A stretch of DNA of 64,000 bases from NCBI GenBank assembly GCA_004194705.1, contig SADC01000399.1:310001-374000 (forward strand). Direction: 5' to 3'. Shown piece by piece: positions 61,201 to 64,000 of this stretch; positions within the stretch are counted from its first letter, which is position 1, and every line of letters begins with the position of its first letter. Position numbers and translations under genes: made by a program. The stretch is from Ditylenchus dipsaci (taxonomy: Eukaryota; Nematoda; Chromadorea; Rhabditida; Anguinidae). Below the pieces are notes generated by a model. The model was given only the letters and a program-made list of their open reading frames with translations. It was not told the DNA's origin and searched no databases.

Positions 61201-64000
61201 CCATCTTCAGCATTCCCGAGTTAGTCCAGAAAATAGAATTTGGAACCCAAAAAGTAAAAAAAAATCTCCAAGTGGACGACAACTTGATTTGGTCGGTTCA
61301 GACTACAAAATTTTCAAAATGTACGAATTTGAAAAGTATGGACCATTTTGTGTGTGGACCAATTCGGTATGGATCAGTTTGGTGCGGATAGATTCGCTTA
61401 ACGCCCGTAAATGAATATACACCTGGACGAGGGATACCTACCTCTAATTGTGGGATCGGTTCAGTGAACTCAAAATTTTGATATTATCAAACCTGATTCA
61501 CCACATGATTTTACATTTGATAGCATGGTTGGTTTTCGATTTAATTTTTTTTTCAAATTTTCAGGCCATTCACATGAACATACACCTGACCAGAAGCTAC
61601 CTACCCTGGGTTTCGGGGTTCGGATGGGTGAAATCGCGGTTTCGGTCCTATCAAACAGGATTTACCACACAATTTCACGTCGAAAATAAGGGTTGAATGT
61701 GGTATAATGACTGTGACTTTTCAAAGATTACTTCTACTACTTTTTTGTACCGGAGGCGAATTGTCCCGGGAGGCGAAATGTCCCGGAGGCGAATTGTCCT
61801 GGAGGCGAATCGTCCCTGGAGGCGAATTGTCCCGGGAGGCGAATCGCCCGGAGGCGAATTGTCCCGGGAGGCGAATTGTCCGGAGGCGAATTGTCGCGGA
61901 CCCACAACAAGATACGAGAAGCATTTCGAAACACTTTCTGATAAATTTGTAAATTTTAACTTTTCCGAAAAAATTGCCACTCGCTCTTTGGACGTAGATG
62001 GTCTTTATGCGGGGCGGTGCGCATTTTTCACTAATTTAGAAATCAAGTCTGAACGACTTCTAAGTAATTTTATATTCTTAAAACGATACAAAAGTTATTT
62101 CCTGACTTTTTCCACACAAAAAATGGATTTTTTGAAAAAAAGTTTTGATCGAAATGTGACTTTTTGCCTTGGGGACTAAGTCAAACCACCTTGTATTAAG
62201 GTATTCTACCCCGTTTTGGTCACTGGAACTGGCCAAAAAGAGTCTCTTTATGCATTTTTAATCAAGATTCTTGCTCGGAATTATGTCTAAGGAAAGTGAG
62301 TGCACGCATTTCTAACCTAACAAGCCCCTGCTAATAGGCTTTCCTCAACTACAAATATGTTAAATATATTTTCTTGTTATTGAAAAAGCATAGTTACACA
62401 ATTTCGGATACTTTATTCAGCCTAGGGGTAATAATTCCAGTCTCAAATTCTAGTCTTATGACTTGAGCGTTAATTTTGAAAAAAAACGTTATATCGAAGG
62501 AAATTTTCATTAGTAGGGATATAATTTGTCCCGTTATATCGAGAGTCGCGTTTTATCGAGGGTAAACTTTGTCGACTTTCCTTTCTGGCCAGCCAAATTA
62601 GTCTCAAAGTTGCGTTCTATCGAGAGTCGCGTTATATAAACAAAGTAAATGGTTAAGTAAATGCTGTGGTTTGGGTGTACACACGTTGTTTGGGTCTATT
62701 CTTGCAGTTCAGGTAGCCGCTTCTTGTTCGAGTGTTTCCACGTGGTTCGGGTCATAGTTTCACCAGCGCCGGCGCTGGCGTCGCCGCTGGCGCTGTTTTA
62801 AAAAATGTCTGGCGCACCGCCAGGCGCCGACGCCGAAAATTTTTGGAGCTTGGCGCTGGCGGCATGTTTTTAAATGGCGCCGGCGCTGTTGCTGAAAGTA
62901 TTATATCTACCGTTGCTATTCGAATAAAAGTTATGAAAAAATATCCATTACATTTTTTTCGAAACTCACAACTTTTCAATTAAAAGAGTAAGGAGTGCTT
63001 TTACAGCTTCTTTTTGACACCGACTTTTTTACATGTTTTTCATCTATTTTCTTTGCTTTTCTCAAATGTTTGCACATCCTTTTGTAGCTGAGAGTTTTTA
63101 AAACGTATATTTAGCATCATGTCAATGCTATCCACTAGACGAAAAACACCCACTGCAGCAACTCTTTTGAATAGCAAAACACTTCTTGTCTATAACTCTC
63201 ATTTGATCAAATCATACTTTTGTGTGACGTTTTAACATTTATTATTATTTTCGCATTGAAAAGCAGTGATAATACAAAAATAAACAAAAAAAAACGTTCG
63301 CATTCGAATCAATGATCATTGATAGTTCGTTAATGAAAAAAAGTAACAGTGGAATGCAGTGACTGAACAAAAAATATTCCTTATAGCGCTGGCACTGGCG
63401 ACGAAAATTTGAATACATAGCGCCGGCGCTGGTCCCGTTTTGAAAAATGCCTGGCGGCGCCGCCAGGCGCCTGCGCCGGAATTTTTTGTAGCATGGCGCC
63501 GGCGCTGGTGGCGATTTTGGCTAACGTGCAACTATGGTTCGGGTGTATAAGCGTACCATTCTGCGTATCTTTTCTAATCACTCCATGCACAACTACCTGG
63601 GTACTAACATAACCACCTGAGTGTTGTTACGCCACCTGTTTTTCATTCCACCTTTTACTACCGATACCACCTTTTTTTTACCAGAAAAATATTTTTTCGC
63701 TGCACCAGCTAAAATGTTTCATTTGCGCAATCGTGAGCCAACACCCGGTTTCCTATCAGAGAACACCAATTTTGAAAATTAAAGTTCGCAAAAACTTGGC
63801 TAAAAGTTGAGTGTTTGGAACACCAAGCAGCGCTTCACTAGTTGTAGAAAAGAGGTATGATCTCAACATTAATAAAATATGAAGCTTTGAAAATTCGCCA
63901 AGAAATTTGTTACACCTTTTATTTTTGTCCATTAAATTATCAATTTATGCAGGGCATTACAATACGACCACTACTTCATTGGTTGAAAGTAGAAAAGCAG
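46087..64000 (+). CDS. SLC9A: Na+/H+ exchanger, SLC9A NHE2/3-like, 3' end off window
   Basis: Plasma-membrane antiporter exchanging H+ for Na+. Exons: 46087-46206, 46303-46384, 47242-47507, 47559-47708, 51703-51748, 52469-52622, 52758-52858, 52920-52975, 54278-54439, 55681-55880 and 63953-64000+, about 447 residues before the last exon. Landmarks in order: signal-like [70 protein letters not shown], the ion-binding [12 protein letters not shown] (ND pair), [45 protein letters not shown] and [16 protein letters not shown]. The order and spacing match the NHE1/2/3/5 class, closest by eye to NHE3. Single-base deficits occur in exons 3, 4, 6 and 7; all splice sites are present. The long cytoplasmic regulatory tail lies beyond the window. 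Confidence 0.94.
46303..46384 (+). CDS. SLC9A: NHE exon 2
   Basis: [20 protein letters not shown], then FASIAKI, aligned with [20 protein letters not shown] of NHE3. Acceptor TTTTTAG, donor GTAAGT, phase 1. Confidence 0.9.
46393..46513. mobile_element. Small inverted-repeat element in NHE intron 2
   Basis: CGGGCGCTAGTGGGGAATCGG at the left pairs with TGATTCTCCACTAGTGCC at the right. The interior includes GAGACCAAGGC, the CCTTGGTC motif in reverse. Confidence 0.65.
46961..47037. mobile_element. pogo-like MITE remnant
   Basis: CCTCGATATAACGAACC and GGTTCGTTATATCGAGGTTC flank a tiny centre. The outermost CAGTCGAA is lost on the left. Confidence 0.65.
47242..47507 (+). CDS. SLC9A: NHE exon 3 (one base short)
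   Basis: [20 protein letters not shown], then [19 protein letters not shown] and [20 protein letters not shown]. An extra G in TTGG (47313-47316) is needed to join GLVL to GYGLKQL; without it the frame reads to a TGA 14 nt further on. Confidence 0.93.
47559..47708 (+). CDS. SLC9A: NHE exon 4
   Basis: [20 protein letters not shown], then [20 protein letters not shown]. Preceded by a 51-nt intron with a TTAAG acceptor. The junction with exon 5 is one base short; either one more T in the T run at 47702-47705 (giving NEFLFVNVFGEA) or a one-base shifted boundary would repair it. Confidence 0.93.
47724..48086. mobile_element. Tc1/mariner-like element, 363 bp
   Basis: CAGGGTCTCTCAAAAGTATT and CAATACTTTTGAGAGACTTTG are flanked by TA. 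The minus-strand open frame at 47815-48021 is probably a decayed transposase piece but shows no diagnostic motif. Confidence 0.8.
48516..50005. mobile_element. Foldback/MULE-like element with array ends, copy 1
   Basis: A 10-bp target duplication GTCTTCGAGT (48506-48515 and 50006-50015). The ends consist of seven (left) and six (right, inverted) copies of GGTCATTTGATCCCC. Inside lie inverted arms with a tRNA-like 3' half (CAGGTTCGAATCCTGGTGG at about 48657-48676 and its complement at 49868-49887), then GGTGGATATCC sequence and, at the centre, the CCACTTGG hairpin (49460-49795). No ORF of note. Confidence 0.85.
49460..49795. repeat. CCACTTGG hairpin, copy 2
   Basis: Arms with ATGCTGAAGATGGTTGACA, AAAATGCCGTTTT and AACTCAAAA, as at 14465, forming the core of the foldback element. 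Confidence 0.8.
50485..51658. other. NHE intron 4, right part
   Basis: AT-rich. 51240-51400 contains a dispersed repeat (ACCGGATTCGTGTTCAGC...CAAACTCCACTCAAGACATC) shared with 23545-23835, 35896-35960 and 39010-39140. No exon seen. Confidence 0.45.
51703..51748 (+). CDS. SLC9A: NHE exon 5 (ND motif)
   Basis: [15 protein letters not shown], equivalent to the FGESLLNDAVTVV segment whose Asn-Asp pair is essential for ion binding. Acceptor TTTTAG, donor GTAAGA. A duplicate of this exon lies at 36575-36619. Confidence 0.9.
51837..52177. mobile_element. hAT-type MITE, 341 bp, perfect 8-bp target duplication
   Basis: CAGTGATGTAT at the left and ATACATGACTG at the right, flanked by CTCTCAAC at 51829-51836 and 52178-52185. 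The interior is TTTGCTCCGGCTCTCGCTCC-type repeats. The paralogous block at 36700-36707 has one uninterrupted CTCTCAAC, the empty site. Confidence 0.97.
52469..52622 (+). CDS. SLC9A: NHE exon 6 (one base short)
   Basis: [20 protein letters not shown], then [19 protein letters not shown] and [12 protein letters not shown]. One T is missing in the run at 52553-52557: the sequence as given reads TTT TTG TGA. Confidence 0.92.
52758..52858 (+). CDS. SLC9A: NHE exon 7 (one base short)
   Basis: [20 protein letters not shown], then [12 protein letters not shown]. The acceptor GCTTTAG was chosen because it alone gives T-R-F in phase. One T is missing at 52853-52855 (ATT TAG instead of ATT TTA GC). Confidence 0.9.
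52920..52975 (+). CDS. SLC9A: NHE exon 8
   Basis: [18 protein letters not shown], matching ITFCGICCQKYVKANISE of NHE3. The preceding intron is 61 nt. Confidence 0.92.
53000..53066 (+). repeat. tRNA-like (SINE-type) fragment
   Basis: GGTTCGATTCCT (B-box) followed by ACTGTGTGTAC lies directly before a Tc1/mariner insertion. Upstream sequence does not form a complete tRNA cloverleaf, so I do not call a tRNA gene. Confidence 0.35.
53068..53854 (+). mobile_element. Tc1/mariner element, 787 bp, deletion derivative
   Basis: CAGGGTGTCTCAAAATTACG and CGTAATTTTGACACACCCTG are flanked by TA. It contains the start of a transposase (53282-53539): [20 protein letters not shown], then [20 protein letters not shown], a helix-turn-helix of the Tc1/mariner type. 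The catalytic domain is deleted. Confidence 0.9.
53855..54277. other. NHE intron 8, right part
   Basis: No element with clear ends; short frames on both strands at 53909-54221 overlap each other and have no domain. Confidence 0.4.
54278..54439 (+). CDS. SLC9A: NHE exon 9
   Basis: [20 protein letters not shown], then [20 protein letters not shown] and [10 protein letters not shown]. No frame problem; acceptor TTCATAG, donor GTTAGC. Confidence 0.94.
54920..55436. mobile_element. hAT-like element with CGTCCTCGTA repeats, about 517 bp
   Basis: CAGTGTTGGGAATTTCC at the left and GAGTTCCCAATACTG at the right. Subterminal arrays of TCGTCCTCGTA and its complement. The flanking octamers (TTTGAGAG and CTTAGGAG) match only partly. 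Confidence 0.7.
55681..55880 (+). CDS. SLC9A: NHE exon 10 ([10 protein letters not shown])
   Basis: [40 protein letters not shown] and [27 protein letters not shown] is the most conserved NHE motif. No frame problem; phase 0 into exon 11. Confidence 0.96.
55996..56442. repeat. Foldback element inserted at a copy of the exon-10 acceptor
   Basis: GGAGGGTGAAAGCTGTTAGG...GAGATAGTCTCGAC and its complement are the ends; arms of about 200 nt. Just left of it (55965-55995) is a near-copy of the 32 bases that precede NHE exon 10. Confidence 0.8.
56911..59870. mobile_element. Nested element, 3.0 kb, 3-bp TAA duplication, internal satellite
   Basis: CAAGGGAACCGTTCGAACTG and CAGTTCGAACGGTTCCCTTG are flanked by TAA (56908-56910 and 59871-59873), a PIF/Harbinger-like pattern. 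The first 600 bp form an inverted repeat of the unit; the rest is a head-to-tail array. Confidence 0.85.
57400..59870 (+). repeat. 156-bp satellite array, 16 copies
   Basis: Successive CGACCATGG boxes start at 57461, 57616, 57773, 57929, 58085, 58239, 58393, 58550, 58705, 58862, 59019, 59176, 59331, 59489, 59645 and 59801, a period of 154-158. Differences are almost all in T, G or C run lengths. Each unit contains the element's own end sequence (GACAGTTCGAACGGTTTCCT). Confidence 0.97.
60179..60226 (+). pseudogene. Fragment of NHE exon 10 in intron 10
   Basis: Reads [14 protein letters not shown] in frame, matching bases 55754-55800 of exon 10 with only a few mismatches. It has no splice sites and is followed at once by a pogo-like CAGTCAAAACTCTCC end. 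Probably left from a partial duplication of exon 10. Confidence 0.85.
60343..61903. mobile_element. Foldback/MULE-like element with array ends, copy 2
   Basis: A 9-bp perfect target duplication ACAACAAGA (60334-60342 and 61904-61912). The ends consist of ten (left) and nine (right, inverted) copies of GGACAATTCGCCTCC(A/G), about 16 bp. The centre holds the third CCACTTGG hairpin and GTGGATATCC-type repeats. Same plan as 48516-50005 but a different array unit. Confidence 0.88.
60985..61300. repeat. CCACTTGG hairpin, copy 3
   Basis: CAAGTGGTCGTCAATTTGG..., ATGCTAAAGATGGTTCGA, AAAACGGCATTTCACC and CCATCTTCAGCAT in inverted arms; more diverged than the other two copies. Confidence 0.7.
61913..62760. 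other. NHE intron 10, mixed repeats
   Basis: 62235-62335 is a copy of the repeat with AAGGAAAGTGAGTGCACGCA and CAAGCCCCTGC. 62480-62640 carries GTTATATCGAGAGTCGCGTT repeats of a decayed pogo-like element. No exon seen. Confidence 0.5.
62761..63510. mobile_element. GC-rich-ended element, 750 bp
   Basis: CACCAGCGCCGGCGCTGG at the left and GGCGCCGGCGCTGGTG at the right, each followed inward by GGCGC-rich repeats (for example CTGGCGGCGCCGCCAGGCGC). The core is AT-rich. The flanks lack a clear target duplication; the subterminal-array plan suggests hAT. Open frames over the ends are compositional. Confidence 0.75.
63511..63952. other. End of NHE intron 10
   Basis: 63850-63916 (GATCTCAACATTAATAAAAT...CTTTGAAAATTCGCCAAGAA) is an inverted, diverged copy of 60023-60110, just right of the hAT element; otherwise nothing recognised. 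Confidence 0.45.
63953..64000 (+). CDS. SLC9A: NHE exon 11 (truncated by window edge)
   Basis: [16 protein letters not shown], matching GLTIKPLVQWLKVKR at the start of the cytoplasmic tail. Acceptor TTATGCAG. Confidence 0.92.

Noticed and set aside
60220..62179. Long overlapping frames reading [14 protein letters not shown] or [12 protein letters not shown]
   Set aside because: Produced by the 16-bp arrays at the ends of the foldback element; open on several frames at once, so they are compositional.

Overview
This is a 64 kb, AT-rich piece of an animal (invertebrate-type metazoan) nuclear genome. The evidence is three intron-containing animal genes with GT-AG introns, plus an exceptional density of DNA transposons. 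No operon, bacterial gene or virus was recognised. Many introns sit at a minimum of about 48-61 nt, and the others are swollen to 0.4-11.5 kb by foldback elements, MITEs and nested transposons. Minimal introns near 50 nt occur in lineages such as appendicularian tunicates and nematodes; the sequence alone does not fix the species.

Layout. (1) 1-5937, minus strand: a sorbitol dehydrogenase (SORD) gene, six coding exons visible, the last running off the left edge. (2) 5938-16911: intergenic and almost all mobile DNA, dominated by a 5.2 kb PIF/Harbinger-like element (8909-14088) that carries about 48 copies of a 68-bp satellite and a transposase remnant. (3) 16930-34443, minus strand: an SLC41-type Mg2+ transporter with start, 11 exons, stop and poly(A) signal. 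One 11.5 kb intron holds hAT, pogo-like, foldback and piggyBac-derived elements. (4) 34444-46086: intergenic, with an orphan copy of one Na+/H+ exchanger exon (36575-36619), a second decayed Harbinger-like element, and a small intronless gene for a secreted proline-rich peptide (40106-40486). (5) 46087 to the right edge, plus strand: a plasma-membrane-type Na+/H+ exchanger (SLC9A, NHE2/3-like), eleven exons visible, the last truncated by the window end. Its introns hold Tc1/mariner, foldback and hAT elements nested up to three deep.

The three large genes are unrelated housekeeping or transport functions (polyol oxidation, Mg2+ transport, Na+/H+ exchange); nothing suggests joint regulation. 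All three reading frames need single-base additions at a few points (two in SORD, two in SLC41, four in NHE), always a missing base and never an extra one, with splice sites otherwise intact. This looks more like run-length errors in an unpolished assembly than three independent pseudogenes.

The most unusual content is in the mobile DNA: two 1.5 kb elements with 9-10-bp target duplications whose inverted ends are arrays of a 15-17-bp unit, with a different unit in each element; two transposons that have amplified internal satellites; a 2.4 kb palindrome with tRNA-like segments that makes up nearly all of one SLC41 intron; and an NHE exon duplication in which one copy preserves the empty target site of a hAT insertion present in the other.
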